A stretch of 46,446 nucleotides of DNA from Lachnospiraceae bacterium (GTDB lineage Bacteria > Bacillota > Clostridia > Lachnospirales > Lachnospiraceae). The translations under genes were made by a program, and so were the position numbers. Shown here piece by piece: positions 15,442 to 22,998 of this stretch. Every line of letters begins with the position of its first letter. Position 1 is the stretch's first letter. The notes beneath the pieces are model-generated. The model was not told the DNA's origin, searched no databases, and worked only from the letters and a program-made list of their open reading frames with translations. The stretch covers positions 1-46,446 of the forward strand of contig VSNR01000009.1 of NCBI GenBank assembly GCA_009774345.1, given 5' to 3'.

Positions 15442-16341
15442 TTATGTATTCTGTGTTTTCCACGTTTCCAGAAGGGAAAAAATGACTTCCTCCATCTGCT
15501 TCGCGGTATAGGTCTGGGGGAAATACTGTTTCAGCCTGTCATTTTTAAGCGTCACCTGCACAGGCGCGGGCCTCTCCTCCGTCAGGATGGCATCCATCAC
15601 ATTCCTGTCAAGTTTTTCCTCCTGACTGTATTTTTTCAGGCGTTTCGCCTGTTCCAGCGAAGGGACGGCCTGTAATTCCCCCATAATCTCCATAAGTTCC
15701 CCCTGCTGCTCCTGCGTCAGATAGGACAGTTCCACGGCAGGGTTAAAGGGCAGCTTCTTATCGTCCACCATCTGGAGAAGTTCCGGGAGAAGTTCTGTCA
15801 GCCGGATAAAACGGTGGATGTTGCGGGCGCTGTCATTGGAATTTTCACTCAGCGCATCCACGCTGTACTTCTCGCCAAGTTGTCGAGAAGTATCCTTCAC
15901 GCCCTGATGCTTCAATGCGTCCAGCTTCATCTTATACGCCCATGCCTTCTCGCTGGGGAACAGGTTTTCCCGCTGGATATTGCTGTCCACCATGAACAGT
16001 ACCGCTTCATCATCATCCAGTTCCCGCACGATCACCGGCATCGTAGTTTTCCCTGCCAGTTCCGAAGCATGTCTGCGCCTGTGTCCGGCAATCAGTTCAT
16101 AGCCGCCCTCCGCACGGGGCCTTGCAATGCCGGGGACAAGGACGCCATGTATCTTTATGCTTTCCACCGTGTCCTGCATGGTATCATCATCCAGCACCTT
16201 AAATGGGTGGTCTTTAAAGGGGAACAGTTCTGTAAGCGGGATTTCCTGCACGTTCCCGTCCCTTCCTGCCCCCGCAGGATTCCCGGCGGAGAACAGGTCA
16301 TCAAATTTAGTCACCTGGATATTTTTTGCGCTGCTTTTCAT
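15442..16341 (-). CDS. parB: ParB/Spo0J-type partition protein
   Basis: The 299-residue protein shows the ParB N-terminal domain: IPLTELFPFKDHPFKV, SIKIHGVLVPGIARPRAEGGYELIAGHRRRHASELAG and MPVIVRELDDDEAVLFMVDSNIQRE. A helix-turn-helix centre (about 150-200) and a C-terminal part follow. It would bind centromere-like sites and activate the ParA ATPase to segregate the circular element. Its start overlaps the parA stop (ATGA). The repeated AGGACTAAATCAGC motif at 17.6-17.85 kb is a candidate binding site, which is inference only. Confidence 0.9.
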   Translation of the reverse strand: MKSSAKNIQVTKFDDLFSAGNPAGAGRDGNVQEIPLTELFPFKDHPFKVLDDDTMQDTVESIKIHGVLVPGIARPRAEGGYELIAGHRRRHASELAGKTTMPVIVRELDDDEAVLFMVDSNIQRENLFPSEKAWAYKMKLDALKHQGVKDTSRQLGEKYSVDALSENSNDSARNIHRFIRLTELLPELLQMVDDKKLPFNPAVELSYLTQEQQGELMEIMGELQAVPSLEQAKRLKKYSQEEKLDRNVMDAILTEERPAPVQVTLKNDRLKQYFPQTYTAKQMEEVIFSLLETWKTQNT

Positions 16342-17126
16342 CCCATCATCACCTCTTTCGTCAGTGCGGCATAGGCAGCCGACACTTTACCGGCGGGGTC
16401 ATGGAGATAGATGCTCTTGCCCTCCGCGCTGGTTTCCGCCGCCCGCACGGAGAGGGGGATAATGCTGTCAAATATCCGCAGCTTTCCGTCATAATTCATG
16501 TGAAGGAGTTCCACAATATCCCTTGCGTAGTTGGTGCGCATATCCGCCATTGTGACCACTATCCCTGCTATGGAAAGGCGCGGGTTGATCTGCCGCCTGA
16601 CTTTCGCAATCGTGCGGATAAGCTGCTCCAGCCCTTTTATGGAAAGATACTGTGCCTGCACCGGGATAATGACCTGATCCGCCGCCGCAAGCGCATTGAT
16701 AGTCAGCATACCAAGCGAAGGCATACAATCCAGAATGATCGCATCATATTCCCCACGCACCGTATTCAGGTACTGTCGCAGGATTGTCTCCCGGCTCATG
16801 GTGTTGACCAGGGTAACCTCCATGCCGGCCAGTTCAATGTTTGCCGGGAGCAGGTCAACACCCTCCGCATGGTGGAGAATCCCGCTTCCAGGCGGAAGCG
16901 GCTTGTCCGTGATTATCCCGCCCAGGATAGCCGAAAGCGTGGTTTCCATCTGGTCGGGCTGCTGGTATCCCAGGCTGGCGGTCATGGAACCCTGCGAATC
17001 CACATCCACCAGAAGGACGCTCCTGCCCTCACGGGCAAGACCGATCCCGATGCTGATGGAACTGACTGTTTTTGCACAGCCCCCTTTTTGGTTACATAAA
17101 CAGTAGATTGTTGCACTCATACTCAC
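16338..17126 (-). CDS. parA: ParA-type partition ATPase
   Basis: The 262-residue ATPase has the deviant Walker A NQKGGCAKT (residues 12-20), with Cys-Ala where most relatives have Val-Gly, then LLVDVDSQGSMT (Walker A') and AIILDCMPSLGMLT (Walker B). It should form nucleotide-dependent patches on the nucleoid that move ParB-bound DNA. It overlaps the upstream DUF5348-like gene by 4 bp and parB by 4 bp, forming a tight three-gene unit. The variant motif is common in ParA proteins of Clostridial integrative elements. Confidence 0.92.
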   Translation of the reverse strand: MSMSATIYCLCNQKGGCAKTVSSISIGIGLAREGRSVLLVDVDSQGSMTASLGYQQPDQMETTLSAILGGIITDKPLPPGSGILHHAEGVDLLPANIELAGMEVTLVNTMSRETILRQYLNTVRGEYDAIILDCMPSLGMLTINALAAADQVIIPVQAQYLSIKGLEQLIRTIAKVRRQINPRLSIAGIVVTMADMRTNYARDIVELLHMNYDGKLRIFDSIIPLSVRAAETSAEGKSIYLHDPAGKVSAAYAALTKEVMMG

Positions 17127-17569
17127 ACCGCCTCTCTCACCCGGACAGTCAGGCCGTCCAGCCGTATATTTTTATGGCCTACCAGATAGTAGTCCTTTCC
17201 GTCATGCTCCACGCTTGTCCACACCCAATAAGGCACTTCCTGATAATCGTCTTTTATCAGCGCCTCAATGCCGCTCCCACTGGTATAATAATGGTCGCCT
17301 TTTGTCTCATACCTTCCGCTCCGGTTCTTATGCAGACAGCTTGTTTCTTTTACCGGGCGGGAAAGATATGCAATCCTGCCCGCCACATCCGAAAGTTTCT
17401 CCATGATCTCCCTAAGTTCGGTCTGGAGAAAAAGCTGCTGCCCGTCCTCATAGTCGATATGCAGCCCGCTCAGATCATCGTACTCGTCATATGTAGACAG
17501 CCTCAACAGGCTCCTGATGCTTCCATTCACCTTTTGGGTTTCCTTTAATACCGTGTTTAAATCTGCCAT
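17123..17569 (-). CDS. DUF5348-like protein, first gene of the par operon
   Basis: The 148-residue protein has an N-terminal coiled-helix part (ADLNTVLKETQKVNGSIRSLLRL, and REIMEKLSDVAGRIAYLS at about 53-70). The C-terminal half is beta-rich, with GSGIEALIKDDYQEVPYWVWTSVEHDGKDYYLVGH (about 97-131), which resembles DUF5348 domains found next to parA in integrative elements. It probably helps partition or DNA binding, but no biochemistry is established that I know of. It is the first gene of the leftward operon, behind a large inverted repeat. Confidence 0.6.
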   Translation of the reverse strand: MADLNTVLKETQKVNGSIRSLLRLSTYDEYDDLSGLHIDYEDGQQLFLQTELREIMEKLSDVAGRIAYLSRPVKETSCLHKNRSGRYETKGDHYYTSGSGIEALIKDDYQEVPYWVWTSVEHDGKDYYLVGHKNIRLDGLTVRVREAV

Positions 17570-17612
17570 AAATTCTCTCCTTCTTGTTAATCGTACTTTG
17601 ACAATAAGAAAT

Positions 17613-17671
17613 AGGACTAAATCAGCCGCGCAGACACGATACTTGTCCGCATGAAAAGCTAATTTAGTCCT
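17613..17671. repeat. Large two-part inverted repeat upstream of the par operon
   Basis: AGGACTAAATCAGC (17613-17626) pairs with GCTAATTTAGTCCT (17658-17671) with one mismatch. Inside it GCAGACA pairs with TGTCCGC around a 7-nt loop. A third AGGACTAAATCAGC lies at 17835-17848. Repeats of this kind next to par and rep genes are often centromere or origin sites; this is a candidate for ParB or RepA binding. Confidence 0.7.
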
Positions 17672-17746
17672 ACCTAAACTTCAAATATTCAGTTATCACC
17701 CCTTTTAGACACACTTTTTACAACACCACTCGGCTTTGTGGTATAT

Positions 17747-17890
17747 TAGTGTCAAGTTGCTTGATTTTCGGTTTTCTGGTTAAAAACAGGCCCGTCCTTA
17801 TCCAATTTTGCTGTTTTCGCAGCAGTTTTTTCATAGGACTAAATCAGCGGAAACCCTTGATTTTACTGGCTCCTTGCTAACTTGACACTA
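17747..17890. other. Probable element end: 12-bp inverted repeats at the junction with a protease gene
   Basis: TAGTGTCAAGTT at 17747-17758 recurs inverted at 17879-17890, and flanking bases also match partly (GGTA and TACC). The inner copy encodes the last residues of the protease frame to the right, whose C-terminus diverges from the family at that point. The 307-bp stretch 17570-17876 holds no gene. I take this as the boundary of the integrated element, with the exact crossover unknown. Confidence 0.55.
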
Positions 17891-19562
17891 TATTACCATA
17901 CGCCCCCCATTCCCTATTCGGATATTCCAGATACGGATCGCGCTTTGCTCCCCGTATCAGATAGTTTTTGATATTGACCGAATTGACAAGAATGTCATTG
18001 CTGTTTACGACTGCCCACTCCATAAGCTGTGCGCAGCCGCCCGCTGTGATTGCCGCGCCAACGCTGGTACCGCTCCTGTCACCGTATGGTGTGGAGACAT
18101 TAACCCCCGGCGCGGCGATCTCGGGAACGATGGCATTGTTTCTGGCAAAACCACGCCCCGACGACGCGGCAATGCTGTTGTTGCTGGTCTGGTATGCCGC
18201 CACTGTCACCGCGCTGTCCACATAGCCCGGCTCTGTGATGGTCGTGTAGGGACTCGGCTGAAGAAAATAAGTTTCCGCCGAGAGAAACTCCGAGATTGGA
18301 AGCCATATATCAAACTGGCCGCCAATCCTATTTCCCTCCGAAATGATTCGAATATTCCATACCCCCTGTGACGGGTCTGAAAAGCGGAATCGTATGACCT
18401 CTGCGCCTGATAAGCTTTCTACAAGCTGATACTCGATCACCAGACGGGTTCTCTCATAGACAAACGTAAATTCCTGCGGAATATAGCTTCTTGGATTGTT
18501 CCAGCGGGCAGTCTCCCCGCCGGGCGTGCGTATTACTGCATTGTAAAAATACGGCACATTGCCCCACAAATCCATGATAAAGCCCTTGTTGTCCTCGCCC
18601 ACGCGAATCTCTACATCCTGAGAACGCTGGCTCTCACTCAGCCTTCTAGAAAAATGATGCGAAGCATTTCCCTCATTGCCACCCGCCGTCACAAAGACCC
18701 GGCTCTTCTGCATACTGAGATAATTGATATAGTTTCCCAGCATACCGCCCCCGGTGTGATCGCCAAAGCTCGTACCGACGCCAAGACAGATGACCAGCGG
18801 CTTTGTTAGTATCAATACATATTTCTGCAAATACTGGATTGCCTGTAGGATATCTGCCTCGCTGTAACAGGGGACGCCGGGCGGAATCTTATAGTAATCT
18901 TTCAGATACTGCTTTGCCTCCTTGAGCTTCACGGCCACAATCTGACTGTCAGGCGCAGCGCCGGTAAATCTGCCTTCTTCGATCGGACTGCCTGCCGCAA
19001 GGCTCGCCATCACGCTGCCATGTCCATTTGCGTCTGTACTTGGCACGATAGAGAGCGGGTTGTCGCTTGCGAGCGCCTCATCAATCATTGCCTTGGTATA
19101 CTCCGTGCCATATGCAAATCCCTCTGGCGGCGTTCCTGTCTGAATGGTCTGGTCCCAGATGGCGGCAATCCGGCTTTTGCCCGCAAAGTCACGAAAAACA
19201 GGGTCCTGATAGCGGATACCAGTATCAATAAAGCCAATGGTCACGTTCTTTCCAGTCAGATTCAGCGGCTCCCCCTGCACAGACAAAATGCCCGATTCCG
19301 CCAGACTCAGTGTATTCAGATTTCCGTTTTGTGCCGCCCTGCATTCCATCAGCCCATAACATTTGGGCAGCACAGAATACGCAACCTGCCCCTCTCTGTT
19401 GTACAGCGCATTGGCGCGGTCCACATACAGGATGCCCCACTCATTTGCCAGATGGTGGTAACAATAATCAATCGGCAGATCATAGTTGTATTCTTCAGGC
19501 AGCAGAATATAGACTAACGTATCTGCATAATCATTCGATAAAATTCGTTCCTTACAGGTCAC
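17877..19562 (-). CDS. Subtilisin-like S8 peptidase (Csp-like), 3' end altered by the element
   Basis: The 561-residue protein has an intact catalytic triad: Asp113 in IGFIDTGI, His181 in DANGHGSVMAS and Ser500 in DRSGTSVGAA. A long insert (about 310-430) fits the jelly-roll region of the CspABC-like subtilases of Clostridia. There is no clear signal peptide. Relatives usually go on after PNREWG-YG for a further 20 or so residues; here the frame reads AYGNIVSS and stops inside an inverted repeat. The 3' end therefore looks replaced by the integrated element. The core fold may still be active. It lies about 60 bp after uxuB but is probably a separate unit. Confidence 0.85.
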   Translation of the reverse strand: MTCKERILSNDYADTLVYILLPEEYNYDLPIDYCYHHLANEWGILYVDRANALYNREGQVAYSVLPKCYGLMECRAAQNGNLNTLSLAESGILSVQGEPLNLTGKNVTIGFIDTGIRYQDPVFRDFAGKSRIAAIWDQTIQTGTPPEGFAYGTEYTKAMIDEALASDNPLSIVPSTDANGHGSVMASLAAGSPIEEGRFTGAAPDSQIVAVKLKEAKQYLKDYYKIPPGVPCYSEADILQAIQYLQKYVLILTKPLVICLGVGTSFGDHTGGGMLGNYINYLSMQKSRVFVTAGGNEGNASHHFSRRLSESQRSQDVEIRVGEDNKGFIMDLWGNVPYFYNAVIRTPGGETARWNNPRSYIPQEFTFVYERTRLVIEYQLVESLSGAEVIRFRFSDPSQGVWNIRIISEGNRIGGQFDIWLPISEFLSAETYFLQPSPYTTITEPGYVDSAVTVAAYQTSNNSIAASSGRGFARNNAIVPEIAAPGVNVSTPYGDRSGTSVGAAITAGGCAQLMEWAVVNSNDILVNSVNIKNYLIRGAKRDPYLEYPNREWGAYGNIVSS

Positions 19563-19622
19563 TGTTCTTCCCCATCAAAAGGTTATTATTACAATATATG
19601 CAGTGAAGAACGAAAGATATTC

Positions 19623-20468
19623 CTAAACCCCCGAGTACGCTGAAAATCCCGCATCCACTGGCAGCACGACCCCCGTAACCGCGCTCGATGCCTTGTCGTC
19701 ACACAGGAAGAACACACTGCCAACCAGCTCCTCGCTCTCCACAAAACGCCCCGCCGGCGTGCCGTTTAAAATCTTGCCAGCGCGCGGTGTCGGCGTGCCA
19801 TCCTCCTGAAACAGCAGCCTCCGGTTCTGATTCGAAACCAGAAATCCGGGCGCGATCGCATTACAGCGGATATTCGTCCCCGCAAAGTGCGTCGCAAGCC
19901 ACTGTGTGAAATTCGATACTGCCGCCTTTGCAGCAGAGTATGCTGGAATTTTGGTCAGCGGTATATAGGCATTCATGGATGAAATATTTAAGATGCAGCC
20001 TGCCTTCCTGTCCACCATATCCTGTGCAAAAGCCTGCGTGGGCAGCAGTGTTCCCTGAAAATTGAGCTTAAAAACAAAGTCCACGCCGTCTGCGTCCAGA
20101 TCAAAGAACGTTTTCTGCCCTGCCTGCGCCTCATGATGATACTCATTGTCTGTCGTCGCGCGGGGATTGTTGCCGCCCGCGCCATTGACGAGGATATCAC
20201 AGGGGCCTAAGTCTGCCAGCACCTGCCGGTGCACCTGCGCCAGCGCGTCCGTGTCCAGCACGTTTGCCTTGTAACCCTCGCATACAAAGCCTTCTTTTTT
20301 GCATTCTGCCGCCAGTGCACAGACCGCCTCCTCATTCAAATCCAGCGCTGCCACCTTGGCGCCCGCCTGCGCAAATGCCTTTGCCATCGTGCCGCACAGC
20401 ACACCGCCTGCCCCGGTCACGACCACCACTTTTCCTGAAAAATCAATATTCAATGGCAAATCCATCAT
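19623..20468 (-). CDS. uxuB: D-mannonate oxidoreductase (fructuronate reductase), SDR type
   Basis: The 281-residue short-chain dehydrogenase shows the NAD(P)-binding VVVTGAGGVLCGTMA, the NGAGGNNP motif, and the catalytic Ser (ISSMN) with Tyr-x-x-x-Lys in AYSAAKAA. It would reduce D-fructuronate to D-mannonate, the substrate of UxuA encoded just upstream. The length and the extra DNEYHHEA insert resemble the SDR-type UxuB of Bacillus rather than the long-chain E. coli enzyme. It is the last gene of the leftward glucuronide operon. Confidence 0.88.
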   Translation of the reverse strand: MMDLPLNIDFSGKVVVVTGAGGVLCGTMAKAFAQAGAKVAALDLNEEAVCALAAECKKEGFVCEGYKANVLDTDALAQVHRQVLADLGPCDILVNGAGGNNPRATTDNEYHHEAQAGQKTFFDLDADGVDFVFKLNFQGTLLPTQAFAQDMVDRKAGCILNISSMNAYIPLTKIPAYSAAKAAVSNFTQWLATHFAGTNIRCNAIAPGFLVSNQNRRLLFQEDGTPTPRAGKILNGTPAGRFVESEELVGSVFFLCDDKASSAVTGVVLPVDAGFSAYSGV

Positions 20469-20511
20469 CTGAACAAATCCTTCCCTTCTATATCTATATT
20501 TTATTTATATT

Positions 20512-21585
20512 TTATTTCTTTTTTCCCTTCTCACTCTCCAGCATATCCCAGCAGCCCCACAGATACATAATGCCAAGCGCCCTGTCATACAGCCCATACC
20601 CCGGACGGCACTGTTCGCCCCAGATATGTCTGCCATGGTCAGGACGGATATAGCCGTCAAATCCGCAGTCATGATATGCGCGCATGATCTCCACAATCCC
20701 CACATCCCCGTCACAGTCGCGGTGGGATGCCTCTGTGAAATCCCCGTTTGGAAAATGCCTGACATTTCGGATATGCGCAAATGCAATCCTGTCACAATAA
20801 CTGCGTATGATATCTGGCACATCATTGTTGCGGTCTGCCCCCAGCGAACCAGAGCACAGACACAGACAATTATACGGATCATCCACCATCGACAGCAGAT
20901 GTCCAATCGCCTCCTTGTCAACCAAAAGGCGCGGAATGCCAAAGATATCCCAAGGCGGATCGTCCTGATGAATCGCCATCTTGATACCCGTCTCATGACA
21001 GACTGGCAGAATCCCTTCCAGAAAATATTTCAGGTTGTCCCACAACTTCTCTTTTGTGACAGGACGGTATGCCTCAAAGAGCGCATCAAGCTTTGCCATG
21101 CGCTCTGGCTCCCATCCCGGAAACGTCATGCCATGCAGGTTCTTGAGGATATAGTCCGCCATCTCCTTATAGTCCTGCTGGATTTTTGCCTTCTCGTAAT
21201 ACAGTGCCGTCGAGCCGTCCTCCATCGGATGAAAAAGATCGGTGCGCGTCCAGTCAAAGATTGGCATAAAATTATACGTCACCACCTTCACGCCAAACTT
21301 TGCAAGGTTGCGCAGCGTCTGTTTATAATTTTCTATATACTGGTCGCGCGACGGCAGGCCGATTTTAATGTCATCATGGACGTTCACGCTCTCCACCACA
21401 TCCATGTTAAAACCATAGTCCTCAATCTGGCGGCGCATCTTCTCGATCTCCGCCACCTCCCACACCTCGCCTGCCGCCTTGTCATGCAGCGCCCAGACCA
21501 GCCCGGTCACACCCGGAATCTGGCGAATCTGCTCCTGCGTAATACTGTCATTGCCCTCGCCATACCAGCGAAATGTCATCTGCAT
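20512..21585 (-). CDS. uxuA: Mannonate dehydratase
   Basis: The 357-residue enzyme converts D-mannonate to 2-keto-3-deoxygluconate. It begins MQMTFRWYGEGNDSI, matching the family N-terminus, and contains the metal-binding and active-site regions KMAIHQDDPPWDIFGIPR, CLCSGSLGADRNNDVPDII, FAHIRNVRHF and YIRPDHGRHIWGE. The length is normal. It lies between the sugar transporter (22 bp upstream) and uxuB (44 bp downstream) in one direction. Uronate isomerase and the later KDG enzymes are not in this window. Confidence 0.95.
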   Translation of the reverse strand: MQMTFRWYGEGNDSITQEQIRQIPGVTGLVWALHDKAAGEVWEVAEIEKMRRQIEDYGFNMDVVESVNVHDDIKIGLPSRDQYIENYKQTLRNLAKFGVKVVTYNFMPIFDWTRTDLFHPMEDGSTALYYEKAKIQQDYKEMADYILKNLHGMTFPGWEPERMAKLDALFEAYRPVTKEKLWDNLKYFLEGILPVCHETGIKMAIHQDDPPWDIFGIPRLLVDKEAIGHLLSMVDDPYNCLCLCSGSLGADRNNDVPDIIRSYCDRIAFAHIRNVRHFPNGDFTEASHRDCDGDVGIVEIMRAYHDCGFDGYIRPDHGRHIWGEQCRPGYGLYDRALGIMYLWGCWDMLESEKGKKK

Positions 21586-21606
21586 ATCTGTACCCCTTTC
21601 TGCGTC

Positions 21607-22989
21607 TTATTCACCGCGCCGCCGCGCAAGCTCTGCCACATTTGCCTCCACCCGCCTCTTGTCCAGCGGATAGAACACGATCAAGAACACGCCCACCATT
21701 CCAAAGCCTACAAGGGGCGCAATACAGGAAAGCTTGAAAATCCGCTCTGTGACCTCTGGCTCAAACGCTGTGACATTCGTGTAGCCAATCAGGCTCAGCA
21801 GCGCCCCCGTCATTCCAGCTGACAACGCCTGTCCCAGCTTTCTTGCAAACGAGTAAACAGAGTAGATGGTGCCATCCTCCCGCACGCCGCTCTTCACCTC
21901 GGCATCGTCGATGACATCCGTGATCATCGCCCATATGACTGTATTAAAAAATCCAAACCCCACATACGCAAGTGTGAAAAAAGCGACATACACAAACGCA
22001 TTTTGGGGATGTACAATCAGACAGACCAGATAGACAGCCGCTGCCGCCAGACAGGAGACCACAGAGAGTTCTTTCTTCCCATATTTTTCTGATAACTTTG
22101 ACGCAAGCGGCGCACAGATGACTAACACCGCCAGACTGCCAGTGAATGAGGAGGCAGACTGTGCCGCCGCATTGCCGTAATAGTTTGGAAACACATACCC
22201 TGCCATCCCCTGCATTGTGAGTGTCGCAAGCAGCAGTGCGATCGCCGCGGCGATAATCCCAAGCAGCGGACGGTTTGTGACAAGACTCTTAAAAAGCTGG
22301 GAGATATCCAGCTTCTTGTTGTTTGCCGGAACCTCCACACGCTCGCGGACAAGCTGAAAACAAAGCAGATAGCAAAGAATTGCCAGCACGCTGAAAACAC
22401 CTGCAATAACCGTCATGCGCGGTCCCGACAGCACTGTATTGCCATTGACTGTCTCGTAGGCAAACATTGGCGTCCCCACACCGATGACCAGCCCTGCCAG
22501 CGTGGCGCCAATCGTCCTCCACGTCGATAAGTCCGCGCGGTCCTTGGGCTCCGGCGAGACTGCCGACGCCATCGAGCCATACGGAATATTGATGGAAGTA
22601 TAGAAAATAGACCCCCACAAAATATACGTAACCGTCATCCAGACCACCTTCACCCCATATGGCAGATTTGCAAGCCCTGACTGGTAGATCAGAAACGAAC
22701 TAATCGCCACCGGTCCGCACATGCGCTTAATCCACGGCTTGAACTTCCCCGCACCTGTCGGCTTGGAACGGTCAACGATCTGCCCCATCGTCACATCTGT
22801 GACCGCATCCACGAAGCGCGCCGCCATCATCAAAAGTCCCACAACAGCCGCCTCAATTCCCATCACATCCGTATAAAATTTTAACATAAAGCTCGAGGAT
22901 AAAATAAACGTGAAATCATTGCCAAAATCCCCAAACATATACCCCAGCTTGTCTTTTATGCCAAACGAGGGTGCACTATTTTCCGTCAT
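21607..22989 (-). CDS. GPH-family (MelB/UidB-like) sugar or glucuronide cation symporter
   Basis: The 460-residue protein has about twelve membrane helices and the GPH hallmarks: KLGYMFGDFGNDF at the N-terminus, RFVDAVTDVTMGQIVDRSKPTGAGKFKPWI after helix 2, and DDAEVKSGVREDGTIYSVYSFARKLGQAL in the second half. The acidic residues in FGDFGND and RFVDAVTD bind the coupling cation in MelB. It lies between the GH2 glycosidase (9 bp) and uxuA, so imported glucuronides or similar conjugates are the likely substrate. The GGAGG site is strong. Confidence 0.9.
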   Translation of the reverse strand: MTENSAPSFGIKDKLGYMFGDFGNDFTFILSSSFMLKFYTDVMGIEAAVVGLLMMAARFVDAVTDVTMGQIVDRSKPTGAGKFKPWIKRMCGPVAISSFLIYQSGLANLPYGVKVVWMTVTYILWGSIFYTSINIPYGSMASAVSPEPKDRADLSTWRTIGATLAGLVIGVGTPMFAYETVNGNTVLSGPRMTVIAGVFSVLAILCYLLCFQLVRERVEVPANNKKLDISQLFKSLVTNRPLLGIIAAAIALLLATLTMQGMAGYVFPNYYGNAAAQSASSFTGSLAVLVICAPLASKLSEKYGKKELSVVSCLAAAAVYLVCLIVHPQNAFVYVAFFTLAYVGFGFFNTVIWAMITDVIDDAEVKSGVREDGTIYSVYSFARKLGQALSAGMTGALLSLIGYTNVTAFEPEVTERIFKLSCIAPLVGFGMVGVFLIVFYPLDKRRVEANVAELARRRGE

Positions 22990-22998
22990 ACATACCTC

